Of a stretch of 52,367 nt of DNA, positions 16,633-24,888 are shown piece after piece; the first letter of the stretch is position 1; the number at the start of each line of letters is the position of its first letter. Source of the DNA: an uncultured Pseudomonadales bacterium (GTDB lineage: Bacteria; Pseudomonadota; Gammaproteobacteria; Pseudomonadales; Azotimanducaceae); contig CAKZWF010000034.1 of assembly GCA_937921865.1 (NCBI GenBank), forward strand, positions 1-52,367. Reading direction: 5' to 3'. The notes under the pieces are model-generated. The model worked only from the letters and a program-made list of their open reading frames with translations. It did not search any database and had not been told where the DNA came from. Position numbers and translations under genes: made by a program.

Positions 16633-17221
16633 CCCCATCAGGCGCAGGCTCCGGAGAGCATGGATCGCGGCTTTAGCTTCGTTGCTGATGAGCGGCTGCG
16701 CGGCTAACAGGCTGGAGCCCTATGTGCCAGCCCACTGTCATGGATCTGCCAACACGTTTGCGACTTACACGGTGGTGTATGAAGGTGTCCCGGGCTTCAT
16801 CGTCGATGTTGTGGATACGTCATTGCGTGGAGCTCTGGACCGGCAGGGTCTGAGCGCCAGTGAAGCACCCGCGGCTGCAGATATCGTCGTCGTGTCGACG
16901 CTGGAAATCATTGATCACAACCCGCCCAAGGATCTGGTGAGCCGAAACTCAACAAAACCTTCGCGGTCGGATTACCCTATGGGGCAGCCTCTTCGGGACC
17001 CTTTTGATCAGGGCCTTGATGCGAATCAGCTGAATCGCTTTGTGACCCATCTGATGATTGATGTCATCGACCAGCGCACCGACTCGTTGATCTGGAAAGG
17101 CTCCATCGACCGCAGCCATGCAATCATGGGCGGCGAGACGTTTCATGACGCCCGTGCAGTGTTGCAGATCAGTCAGGCTTTTGACGAGATGTTTGTTGGT
17201 TTGACAACCCCTTGCGAGTAG
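16616..17221 (+). CDS. Putative lipoprotein of unknown function
   Basis: This protein of about 201 residues has a basic N-terminus, a hydrophobic stretch and the lipobox LLMSGCA, so it should be lipid-anchored. The mature part has alternating strands and helices (TFATYTVVYEGVPGFIVDVV, ADIVVVSTLEIIDHN, IDVIDQRTDSLIWKGSIDRS), which recalls DUF4136-like lipoproteins, but I cannot name the family. I chose the GTG at 16616, which overlaps the end of the stress protein gene; the TTG one codon earlier is an alternative. It lies upstream of nfeD. Confidence 0.7.
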   Translation: MISRIDPIRRRLRRAWIAALASLLMSGCAANRLEPYVPAHCHGSANTFATYTVVYEGVPGFIVDVVDTSLRGALDRQGLSASEAPAAADIVVVSTLEIIDHNPPKDLVSRNSTKPSRSDYPMGQPLRDPFDQGLDANQLNRFVTHLMIDVIDQRTDSLIWKGSIDRSHAIMGGETFHDARAVLQISQAFDEMFVGLTTPCE

Positions 17222-17253
17222 GCTCATCGGATTGACGACGTTTGGAGTCAGGC

Positions 17254-18810
17254 GTGGTGAAAGTTCGTGACAGTTCAGCCACAAAATTAGTAGCCGCTGC
17301 AACCTGCAGTGTTGCTGAGAGGATAAACTCTGTCGGCGTGCGTGTGATTGTGCTGTTCTGGCTGTTCGGCAGTGTGCTGATCGGTCTGACTCAGGGCGCA
17401 ACCGCTCAGGCACCGGCTGCTACCAGCCCCTCAGCAAATAACGGCGATCGGGTGGTCTGGCTGGTGGATTTTGATGGGCCTCTGGGGCCGGCGATGGCAG
17501 ATCTGATTGGACGCTCGATTGACGATGCTGCCGATGCGGGCGCCGAAGCACTCATCATCCGCATGGACACACCGGGTGGTCTCGATAAGTCCATGCGAGT
17601 GCTTATCCAGAAAATTCTGGCAGCGCCTGTTCCTGTGATTACCTACGTTGCACCACAAGGTGCCAGAGCCGCCAGCGCTGGCACCTACATTGCCTATGCC
17701 AGTCATGTGGCGGTGATGTCACCGGCGACCAACATCGGCTCGTCTACGCCTGTTTCCCTGGCGCCGGAACCCAAGTTTCCGAGTCGGCCACGTCCACCAT
17801 TACCAGGCTCTGCGCCGGAAGCTGGCGGTGACCCAGCGGCAACCGGGCCCGAGCGCGAGTCAGACTCTGATTCGCCCGCTGCCCGCCCAGCTTTTGCCGA
17901 GCCTTCGACCGGCAGTGATGCGATGGCGCGCAAGGTTATTAATGATTCCGTTGCTTATCTGCAGGGTCTGGCTGAGTTGCGGGGTCGCAACATTGACTGG
18001 GCTGAAGCGACCGTACGGGAGGGTGCAAATCTTCGTGCATCCCAGGCGCTGGCGTTGGGCGTCATTGATCTGATCAGTCGGGATCTTGAGCAATTGCTGC
18101 AGGACCTCGACGGGCGGGAAGTGTCGCTGGCGGCTGGCAGCGTAACCCTGCGTACCGCCGACGCCAGGGTGCAACAGGTCGAATCTGATTGGAAACACGA
18201 CTTGCTGGAGATCATCACCGATCCGACTATTGCCTATGCGCTGCTGATTTTCGGGGTGTATGGCCTGATTTTAGAGTTCTACAGCCCGGGTATGGTGTTT
18301 CCGTCGGTGATTGGCATCGTCTGTCTGCTGCTGGGTGCGTATGGGTTGCAGATGCTGCCGGTGAATTATGCCGGCCTGCTGTTGATCGTCGTCGGCATCG
18401 GGTTAATGGTGGCGGAACTCATCACTCCGACCATGGGGATCCTCGGTGTCGCTGGATTGGCCGCGTTTGTGTTCGGCTCAGTTATTCTGATCGATACTCA
18501 GTCGCCAGGTTATTCGTTGCCGCTGAGTGTGATTGCCGCGTTTACTGTAGCCACCGGAGGGCTTGTTGTCCTGACTATCGGGGTGGCCATGCGGGCGCGT
18601 AACCAGCGCGTTGTGTCCGGTGTTGAGTCGATGGTCGGTGGCCCGGCAACAGCGCTGGAGAGTTTTGATGGCATCGGACGCGTTCAGGCCTTTGGTGAGA
18701 TCTGGCAGGCTCGATGTGCGCAGCCGGTGGTGAAGGGAGAGCTGCTTGACGTCGTTGCGGTGGAGGGCCTTACCCTGGAAGTGGTTCGAAGTCAGTCCGC
18801 CGCTGTATAA
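17254..18810 (+). CDS. nfeD: NfeD family membrane serine protease (long form)
   Basis: This 518-residue protein has an N-terminal signal or anchor, a ClpP-like protease domain with Ser141 in RAASAGTYIA and Lys227 in MARKVINDSV as the probable Ser-Lys dyad, then several membrane helices and a C-terminal OB-fold NfeD domain (GGPATALESFDGIGRVQAFGE). Long NfeD proteins cut stomatin-like partners, and a slipin gene follows directly. A Pro/Ser/Asp-rich stretch of about 50 residues (roughly 170-220) is inserted between Ser and Lys. I chose the GTG at 17254, six bases after GGAG; GTG 17257 is equally possible. The last codons are part of a 20-bp tandem repeat. Confidence 0.92.
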   Translation: MVKVRDSSATKLVAAATCSVAERINSVGVRVIVLFWLFGSVLIGLTQGATAQAPAATSPSANNGDRVVWLVDFDGPLGPAMADLIGRSIDDAADAGAEALIIRMDTPGGLDKSMRVLIQKILAAPVPVITYVAPQGARAASAGTYIAYASHVAVMSPATNIGSSTPVSLAPEPKFPSRPRPPLPGSAPEAGGDPAATGPERESDSDSPAARPAFAEPSTGSDAMARKVINDSVAYLQGLAELRGRNIDWAEATVREGANLRASQALALGVIDLISRDLEQLLQDLDGREVSLAAGSVTLRTADARVQQVESDWKHDLLEIITDPTIAYALLIFGVYGLILEFYSPGMVFPSVIGIVCLLLGAYGLQMLPVNYAGLLLIVVGIGLMVAELITPTMGILGVAGLAAFVFGSVILIDTQSPGYSLPLSVIAAFTVATGGLVVLTIGVAMRARNQRVVSGVESMVGGPATALESFDGIGRVQAFGEIWQARCAQPVVKGELLDVVAVEGLTLEVVRSQSAAV

Positions 18811-18870
18811 GTCGGCCCGTCTGTTTATAAGTCGGCCCGCCGGTTTAAAAGTCGGTCCGCCGGGATGAAC
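18791..18870. repeat. Four 20-bp tandem repeats across the end of nfeD
   Basis: Units start at 18791, 18811, 18831 and 18851 with exact 20-base spacing. Each begins GTC(G/A)G(C/T)CCG; the first three end in TATAA or TAAAA. The first unit contains the nfeD stop codon, so the repeats look like slippage copies of the gene end. Confidence 0.85.
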
Positions 18871-18903
18871 GAAGTTCAATAACGCTGAACGAGGAACTGA
18901 GCT

Positions 18904-19683
18904 ATGGAAGTCTTTTCGCTGATTTTACTGGTTATCGTAGGCGCTCTGCTGATCAGCACATTTCGCGTGTTGCGAGAGTACGAGCGGGGTGTGGTGTTCA
19001 TGCTCGGGCGATTTTATCGGGTCAAGGGTCCCGGTCTGATCATCATCATTCCGATCGTCCAGCAGATGGTCCGTGTTGACCTGCGCACCCTGGTGCTCGA
19101 TGTGCCGACCCAGGATCTGATCACCAAAGACAACGTCTCGGTCAAGGTGAACGCCGTGCTGTACTTCCGAGTTGTTGATCCCCAGAAAGCGATCATTAAC
19201 GTCGAAAACTACATGGAAGCCACCGGACAGCTGGCGCAGACGACGCTGCGCTCGGTGCTTGGCCAGCATGAGCTGGATGAACTGCTGGCGGAGCGGGATC
19301 GCTTAAACCGCGACGTGCAGGCAATCCTCGACGCCCAGACCGACCAGTGGGGAATCAAGGTTGCCAACGTTGAGATCAAACATGTCGACATTGACGAAAG
19401 CATGATCAGGGCCATTGCCAAACAGGCGGAAGCAGAGCGGGAACGACGGGCGAAAATCATTCACGCAGAAGGCGAAGAGCAGGCCGCCACCAAGCTGGTC
19501 GAAGCGGCAAAGCTGCTGGCTACCCAGGGTGAAGCGATGCAGCTGCGATATCTGCAGACTCTGACCGAGATCGCGGGTGAGAAGAGTTCAACAATCGTTT
19601 TTCCGCTGCCCGTGAATCTAATGGATAGTGTTCAGAAAATCCTTCAGAAGTCCGGTGACCGTACCGACTCCGGTGGGGACTAA
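18904..19683 (+). CDS. Slipin (stomatin-like SPFH protein)
   Basis: This 259-residue protein has an N-terminal membrane hairpin ([16 protein letters not shown]), then [14 protein letters not shown], the SPFH domain with [21 protein letters not shown], a helical coiled coil (about residues 170-215) and a short C-terminal tail. It forms oligomers in membranes and is the expected partner of the NfeD protease encoded just upstream. Its stop codon overlaps the stop of the convergent stress protein gene. Confidence 0.95.
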   Translation: MEVFSLILLVIVGALLISTFRVLREYERGVVFMLGRFYRVKGPGLIIIIPIVQQMVRVDLRTLVLDVPTQDLITKDNVSVKVNAVLYFRVVDPQKAIINVENYMEATGQLAQTTLRSVLGQHELDELLAERDRLNRDVQAILDAQTDQWGIKVANVEIKHVDIDESMIRAIAKQAEAERERRAKIIHAEGEEQAATKLVEAAKLLATQGEAMQLRYLQTLTEIAGEKSSTIVFPLPVNLMDSVQKILQKSGDRTDSGGD

Positions 19684-20618
19684 CTGGCCAGCTCGCGGAC
19701 AGTAACGACGTCTCCATGCAACGCTTCGATGATGCGCTCAGCGGTATTGCCGATAATCAGCTGCGACAGCCCCCGGCGGGCAGCAGTACCCAGCACAGTG
19801 ACGGCTGCACCCAGCTCATTTGCTGTTGCCGGGATCACTGCGCCTGGTTTGCCTTCGAGCAGATGGATTTCTGCGACCTCGATATTCAGTTCGCTGATCA
19901 AGTCGTGAATCAGGTGGTCCCGGGAATCGCGCATATCAGCCTTGATGCCGTCGTAGTCCATAGCCACCTGCAGTTCCCCGCGTTTCTGACCGAGGCTTGG
20001 ATAAGCGCAGACTACATGCAGCTTAGCGCCCAGAACATTGGCCAGATCATTGGCGACAATGAGGATCTGCTGGTTTAACGGCTGATGATCGGTATCTGCC
20101 GCGTCTACGGCCGCCACCAGCACGGATGTGTCGCGCCAGTCCTGCTTTGAAATCAGCACCGGACATTCTGCGCTGCGCATAAGCGACCAATCCAACGGCG
20201 CGTTGAGACGGTCAACAAGCTGAGTGTGTTGGGATACCGGCTTGATCAGAAGATCAAAATCGGCCAGATGCTCGATGATGCCGGTGGTGGCGTTTTTGTT
20301 CCACAGCACCTCGTGATCGATGCTGGCGACTCTGTCCCGATAGGGGGCAACCAACTGCTCCAGACCATTGCGCTCGGCGGCCTTCAGGCCCTCGATGAGA
20401 ACAGCCTGCTGCTGGGGTGGCAGCACTTCTGGTGGTTCTTCGGCGATGGTGTCGTAAATGACTTCCGCCAGCATCAGTTCAGCACCTGTGTAGTGTTCGA
20501 TGATCGCAGCTTTGTTGAGGGCGATATCCATACCAGTGAGGCTGTCATTGGCGATCAGCAGCCGATCCAGCTTTGCGGTGGTCGTGCCTTTGGTCTTGTC
20601 GGTGTTTTGTTCAGTCAT
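19680..20618 (-). CDS. Tandem universal stress protein (UspE-like)
   Basis: This 312-residue protein has two Usp domains. The first (about residues 16-155) starts [13 protein letters not shown] and lacks a complete nucleotide signature. The second (about 160-308) ends with [22 protein letters not shown], which keeps the G-2x-G-9x-G pattern only in part. This matches UspE-type proteins, where one domain often does not bind ATP. The gene converges on the slipin gene with overlapping stops and diverges from another tandem stress protein gene. Confidence 0.9.
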   Translation of the reverse strand: MTEQNTDKTKGTTTAKLDRLLIANDSLTGMDIALNKAAIIEHYTGAELMLAEVIYDTIAEEPPEVLPPQQQAVLIEGLKAAERNGLEQLVAPYRDRVASIDHEVLWNKNATTGIIEHLADFDLLIKPVSQHTQLVDRLNAPLDWSLMRSAECPVLISKQDWRDTSVLVAAVDAADTDHQPLNQQILIVANDLANVLGAKLHVVCAYPSLGQKRGELQVAMDYDGIKADMRDSRDHLIHDLISELNIEVAEIHLLEGKPGAVIPATANELGAAVTVLGTAARRGLSQLIIGNTAERIIEALHGDVVTVRELAS

Positions 20619-20791
20619 TGCTTCAGACGCTGCAGGTTGCGGTACATCCTGCTAGTTTTGCACCTCATCGACTCATTCGCCAGTAAGTACAATCCGATTT
20701 AGTCAGAGCGCTCCCGTGGAAACTACGGATTCGACTGCGCCTGTGCGGCCACGTACCATCTCCCGGTTGATCCATCGATCAGGAGAATCGT

Positions 20792-21685
20792 GTGCGTAAT
20801 CTGCTGGTGGTCGTCACTGACCCGAAAGAATCCAAATATCTGTTTGAAAAGGCTGCCCAACTCGTCCAGGCGAACGATAAGCCGAAAATACACGTTGTTC
20901 AGGTGATCCATGAGGGGGTTGCTGATCTCAACGTCAAAGCCATAGACGCCTCGACATCATTGAAGAGTTTTATCTTGAGCGCAGCCGAGAGCCAGCTCGA
21001 AGAGGTGGTAGAACCACTGCGGGTGAAATTCCCTGATCTTGAATGTGCGACGCTGTGGAATGCTCGAAGCTGGGAAGGCATCCTGCACGCTGCAGAGCGC
21101 GCGGAAGCCGATCTGATTGTAAAAACGGCCGGTGTTGAGCACGGCTTGAGCACTGTAGTCAGAACGCCCGACGACTGGAATCTGCTGCGCCATTCGCCAA
21201 TCGCGGTAATGCTGGTGAAAGAATCTGCCTGGGCTGCTGACGGCAAGATATTGTGCGCGCTGGATGTGTTTGACGACGAGCACACCAGCCTCAATCTGGC
21301 GTTGCTGAGACGTGCTGCCGAGTTTGCCCGGACGCTTGATGCGGATCTGGATCTGGTGTGCGCCTATCCGTTATTTGAACCCTGGGTGGGCGAACTCGGT
21401 GCAGTAGCCAGCTACACGGACATTAAAAATGACATCGAAGCTGAAATTCGTGAGCGGGTCGGTGATCTGGTTGCGCAAGCGGGGATTGAGTACCAATTGC
21501 TGTTGCTCGAAGAGGGGCATCCTGCTCAGGTACTCACTCAGCTGGTGGAGCTTGCCGAACCATCCATGGTGGTGATAGGTACCCATGCTCGAACCGGGGT
21601 GAGCGGGGCGATAATGGGCAATACCTCAGAACGAATTCTGCACGCGGTGTCTGCAGATCTGGTTACTGTGCCAGCACCCGCTTAG
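20792..21685 (+). CDS. Tandem universal stress protein (UspE-like)
   Basis: This 297-residue protein has two Usp domains. The first begins MRNLLVVVTDPKESKY and contains DLIVKTAG; the second starts KILCALDVFDDEH and ends VIGTHARTGVSGAIMGNTSERI, a full nucleotide-binding signature. The GTG at 20792 has an AGGAG six bases upstream. The motif TTGAT-ccatcg-ATCA overlaps the ribosome binding region. It is followed 30 bases later by a third tandem stress protein gene. Confidence 0.92.
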   Translation: MRNLLVVVTDPKESKYLFEKAAQLVQANDKPKIHVVQVIHEGVADLNVKAIDASTSLKSFILSAAESQLEEVVEPLRVKFPDLECATLWNARSWEGILHAAERAEADLIVKTAGVEHGLSTVVRTPDDWNLLRHSPIAVMLVKESAWAADGKILCALDVFDDEHTSLNLALLRRAAEFARTLDADLDLVCAYPLFEPWVGELGAVASYTDIKNDIEAEIRERVGDLVAQAGIEYQLLLLEEGHPAQVLTQLVELAEPSMVVIGTHARTGVSGAIMGNTSERILHAVSADLVTVPAPA

Positions 21686-21715
21686 AATCCCCACCAGGTA
21701 ACAAGAGAGAATACT

Positions 21716-22627
21716 ATGCGCAAGCTGGAATCCGTGCTGGTCATACTGGACAAACCCAAACACAGCCAGGCGGCATTGGATAAAGCGCTGTCACTTCAGG
21801 CAGCAACCGGTGCCCACCTGCACCTGGTTGCATTCTGCTGGCATCCGATGTGTGAACAGCGGGAAGTCTTCGACGCCCATCAGCGACGGGTGATGAAGAA
21901 GGAAATTCTGCGGGTTCGCGAAGAATGGCTTTGGGACCTGGTCCGTGATCATAAGCTGAATGCGGCAGACATTACCGTCGAAGTGACCTGGGCCAAGGAA
22001 ATTGCGACGTGGGTGGCCGGGGCGGTTGTTGAGCGCGGTAACAGTCTGGTCGTGAAGTCCGTGCACCGCTCTGACTCGTTTCTTCATACTCCGCTGGATT
22101 GGCAGTTGCTGCGCCAGTCACCGGTACCTGTGCTGCTGGTGAACATACCGGCAAAGAGCGGCAAGTCTGCTCGAACTCCGAGCGGAAAAAAACTGGGCAA
22201 AGATGTACTTGCCTCGATTGATCTGCGCCATAACGATCGCAAACATCGCACTCTGAACCTGCGGGTGCTGGACGCGGCTGCCCGTTTTGCACAGATAAGC
22301 GGTGGCAAGCTGCACTGCGTTGCTGTGGTCGAATACTCGCAGGTCCTGAGTGATCTGGATTTCATCAATGTCCGACGCATCCGCTCAGAGGTGATTGCGA
22401 AAACCCAGGATCTGCTGGCAGCGATGCTTGAGCCTTACGATATTGCCAAGTCGCGCATTCATCGACCCGCCGGGAAGGTGGGCCAGATGGTCGCAGCCAC
22501 GGCGCGAAAGACCAACGCGGGTCTGATGGTGGTAGGTAGTGCGGCTGCTGGGCGTGGGCTGATCGGCAGCTCAGCAGAGAAGATTCTGGATCGAGCTCCC
22601 TGCGATCTGCTGGTGGTACATCCCTGA
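21716..22627 (+). CDS. Tandem universal stress protein (UspE-like)
   Basis: This 303-residue protein has two Usp domains. The first begins MRKLESVLVILDKPKHS and contains SLVVKSVHRSDSF and PLDWQLLRQSPVPVLLV, the typical end of the non-binding domain. The second begins DVLASIDLRHND and ends VVGSAAAGRGLIGSSAEKIL. It shares its layout with the gene upstream and probably arose by duplication. It ends directly at the stop of the convergent cytochrome c gene. Confidence 0.92.
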   Translation: MRKLESVLVILDKPKHSQAALDKALSLQAATGAHLHLVAFCWHPMCEQREVFDAHQRRVMKKEILRVREEWLWDLVRDHKLNAADITVEVTWAKEIATWVAGAVVERGNSLVVKSVHRSDSFLHTPLDWQLLRQSPVPVLLVNIPAKSGKSARTPSGKKLGKDVLASIDLRHNDRKHRTLNLRVLDAAARFAQISGGKLHCVAVVEYSQVLSDLDFINVRRIRSEVIAKTQDLLAAMLEPYDIAKSRIHRPAGKVGQMVAATARKTNAGLMVVGSAAAGRGLIGSSAEKILDRAPCDLLVVHP

Positions 22628-23071
22628 TCAGTCGGTGATCTGAATGCTTTCCAGATAGATAACCAGAGCGTCAATCTTTGCGTTGACGCGCTCTGCGGCA
22701 GCATCATCGAGACCTTCACTGCGAGCAAATTCAGCGCCCCAGATAGGCATGCCCTGCGGACCGTGAGCGGCTCGCGTGGTTCGACCGTCGACAATCTCAC
22801 GAACAAAAATCTCCGGGAATCTGCCCTCGCTGCGAGCGGAGAGGTAACGTAGATCGAGCAGCACCACCGACAGATCGGGTGTTACCGCACCGTCGCCTTC
22901 TCCGTAGGTGCCGTGACAGTTTGAGCAGTTCAGCATATACAGATCTGACCCGCTGTATTGCGTTACAGGCGTCGCGTTCATCTGTTCAGCTGCTGTGTTT
23001 GCACTGACCAACATCGCGGTAGCGACCAGCAGGGCTTTGCTGAGGGCAGTTAGTTCAAGGTTGATGATCAT
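22628..23071 (-). CDS. Periplasmic monoheme cytochrome c
   Basis: This 147-residue protein has an N-terminal signal peptide (SKALLVATAMLVSANTAA), one heme c site CSNCHG and a likely axial Met in GPQGMPIWG. It is a class I cytochrome c of the type that feeds oxidases in the periplasm. The ATG overlaps the TGA of the CBS-domain gene by ATGA, so it is the last gene of a three-gene operon. Feeding electrons to the cbb3 oxidase is inference. Confidence 0.88.
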   Translation of the reverse strand: MIINLELTALSKALLVATAMLVSANTAAEQMNATPVTQYSGSDLYMLNCSNCHGTYGEGDGAVTPDLSVVLLDLRYLSARSEGRFPEIFVREIVDGRTTRAAHGPQGMPIWGAEFARSEGLDDAAAERVNAKIDALVIYLESIQITD

Positions 23072-23496
23072 GCTGCTTCCGGCGGTGGGTTGAAACGCTC
23101 GTCAAGATAGTCGGCCAGCACCCGGCAGGCGTCAGTTGCGGTGAATATACCGGCGATGCGGTGCTGTTTGGTGACCAGCGCAGCCCCAAGATGCTTCTCT
23201 GCCATGTGCTTGACTACAATGGCCAGCGGAGTTTCCAGATCCACCGCATAGCCATCCTCGACGTAGGCGTCTTCGACGGTCAGTTCGTGCGGATCAGGCG
23301 AGCCGAATTCCGGACCGAGCAGCAGCTTGATGTCTCGGTCGGAGACAATGCCTTTCAACTGGTTTGCCGCAGTGACCGGTAAGTGATGGACATGATGTTC
23401 AAGCATCAGCTTTCGGGCCTGACCGATAGGTGCGCCAATATCTATCGCATACGGAAAAGGACTCATCACCGACTTGATGCGTGGTTCTTTGTTCAT
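23068..23496 (-). CDS. CBS-domain pair protein
   Basis: This 142-residue protein consists of two CBS domains (IKSVMSPFPYAIDIGAPIGQ with HHLPVTAANQLKGIVSDRDI, then TVEDAYVEDGYAVDLETPLA with GAALVTKQHRIAGIFTATDA). Such pairs bind adenosine nucleotides and sense energy state. I chose the ATG at 23496; a TTG lies one codon upstream. It stands 8 bases after the DksA-like gene and overlaps the cytochrome c gene. Confidence 0.92.
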   Translation of the reverse strand: MNKEPRIKSVMSPFPYAIDIGAPIGQARKLMLEHHVHHLPVTAANQLKGIVSDRDIKLLLGPEFGSPDPHELTVEDAYVEDGYAVDLETPLAIVVKHMAEKHLGAALVTKQHRIAGIFTATDACRVLADYLDERFNPPPEAA

Positions 23497-23504
23497 CAAC
23501 GTAT

Positions 23505-23849
23505 TCAGCCTGAATCGGCCGCGCTGGCGCAGTCAATGCATTGTGTTGTGTCAGCGAGTGCCTCCAGCCGCGCGGCACCAATCGGTTCTCCGCAGCTTTC
23601 GCAATCGAAATAGCTGCCGGCCTCAAGACGTTGCAGAGCCTTGTCTATTCTGGTGAGCTCTTCGCCGATCTCCTGGTCCAGGGCAACCAGTGTTTCACCA
23701 TTTTCCAGTTCGACCGCCTGCTCAGCAAAGTCTGCCGGTAGTGGCTCCTCACGGTGTCGGGTGTGTTTCGAAATACGTTCCTGTCTGCTGAGCAGCTCAG
23801 TTCGACGGGTTTCGAGTTCAGTTCTGATGGTCTGAGTTTCTGCAGTCAT
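23505..23849 (-). CDS. DksA/TraR-type zinc finger protein
   Basis: This 114-residue protein has a long N-terminal helical region rich in Glu and Arg and a C-terminal four-Cys zinc finger, CESC and CIDC, with GEPIGAARLEALADTTQC between, as in the DksA/TraR family. DksA itself is about 150 residues, so this is a shorter paralogue of the kind often found near anaerobic or stress genes. It may bind RNA polymerase. It is the first gene of the operon with the CBS and cytochrome c genes. Confidence 0.9.
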   Translation of the reverse strand: MTAETQTIRTELETRRTELLSRQERISKHTRHREEPLPADFAEQAVELENGETLVALDQEIGEELTRIDKALQRLEAGSYFDCESCGEPIGAARLEALADTTQCIDCASAADSG

Positions 23850-24006
23850 TGGCTGGCCTCATTGAATAGTCTGATTAACCCCGAGTCGGGGTAGAGCTGT
23901 CACTAGTGGGTTTCCGAAGTTGCCAAGGGTATTCACTCATTGCTGAGATGTCTGCCGCCGACTATTTTTCCATCATTGTTTTCCAGACACGGAACCCACG
24001 AAGTCA

Positions 24007-24573
24007 GTGGCTATCAACGCACTCTTGGACGAAGACCTACCGGAACTTTTGCTCCGTCTGGGTCGTGACCATGCCCGTATAGCACAGATCAACGCGCAGC
24101 TGGCGAAAGTGAGTGATCAACTGGCAGAGGCTGATGCGGGCCTCGGCAGCCAGGATGCCCAGGATTGCCAGGCACTGTGGGACGAAGTGGCAGATTGCCT
24201 GGAGTTCTTAAAACACTTCGCGGATAAGGCTCACCATCCTCTCGAAGACCGGCTCTTTGATGCGGTGCTGCATAAAGGCCTGACGCCAACCGAACGTCAC
24301 CTGGTGTTTCGCAATCTGGGTCAGCATCAGGAGATTATGACGCTCACAGATGCTCTCACCGGTTACATCCATCGCGCCCGTAATGGAATGGTTATCGATA
24401 TGCCGGTGTTTGTCGAATGTCTGGACGAATACCTGTCGCTACAGCGACGGCACATGACCTTTGAAGAGATGCACATGTTTCCGCTGTTGATGTCTCGACT
24501 CGACAACGACGATTGGAATCGTTTTTACGCGGAGCTGAGCCCACAATTTCCGACGACCGAACTGGAGAACTGA
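24007..24573 (+). CDS. Hemerythrin HHE-domain protein
   Basis: This 188-residue helical protein carries the hemerythrin-type ligand pattern: RDHARI, FADKAHHPLEDRLF, GQHQEIM and RRHMTFEEMHMFP. This gives His and Glu residues for an oxo-bridged diiron site that binds oxygen or senses NO. The start is a GTG at 24007. It is close to an FNR-type regulator gene and is followed six bases later by a small gene, probably in one transcript. Confidence 0.88.
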   Translation: MAINALLDEDLPELLLRLGRDHARIAQINAQLAKVSDQLAEADAGLGSQDAQDCQALWDEVADCLEFLKHFADKAHHPLEDRLFDAVLHKGLTPTERHLVFRNLGQHQEIMTLTDALTGYIHRARNGMVIDMPVFVECLDEYLSLQRRHMTFEEMHMFPLLMSRLDNDDWNRFYAELSPQFPTTELEN

Positions 24574-24579
24574 ATCATC

Positions 24580-24798
24580 ATGAGTAAGTACGGCATTGCC
24601 AAAGAAGCACTGGAACACGCAGTTTCGCAAGGTGAAGGCGCCGGTTGGGATAAGAACGAAATGCTGCTGACGATAATTGTCAGTGCAGTCAACGAATATC
24701 GCGGCTCGGCAGGTAAAGCGGCAGCTCGTGAAGCGCTTGTCTATGAGCTTGGTGAACTATCAGGCAGTATCGACACCCAACTGATCCGCTCGCGCTGA
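24580..24798 (+). CDS. Small hypothetical protein behind the hemerythrin gene
   Basis: This 72-residue protein begins MSKYGIAKEALEHAVSQG and ends GSIDTQLIRSR. I do not recognise the family. It is helical and Ala/Glu-rich with no membrane segment. The ATG has GGAG about ten bases upstream, inside the end of the hemerythrin gene, so the two are coupled. Confidence 0.65.
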   Translation: MSKYGIAKEALEHAVSQGEGAGWDKNEMLLTIIVSAVNEYRGSAGKAAAREALVYELGELSGSIDTQLIRSR

Positions 24799-24845
24799 GC
24801 CACCTGTCCAGGTGCGCTGAGCTACTCAATCTCGGTCGCTGAAGT

Positions 24846-24888
24846 ACCTGTCCGCCTGCTCTGAGTTTTTTCAGAGCAGGTGACAGGT
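24846..24888. terminator. Long hairpin between convergent genes
   Basis: The core is a perfect 10-bp stem (CCTGCTCTGA at 24855-24864 with its complement at 24871-24880) around the loop GTTTTT. Seven further base pairs extend it (ACCTGTC at 24846-24852, GACAGGT at 24882-24888) past a small internal loop. The right arm covers the fnr stop codon. No T-run follows on either strand, so it is a likely two-way transcript end or stabilising hairpin. Confidence 0.6.

Noticed and set aside
20767..20782. TTGAT-ccatcg-ATCA as an FNR site before a stress protein gene
   Set aside because: The half sites are six bases apart instead of four, and it overlaps the ribosome binding site.
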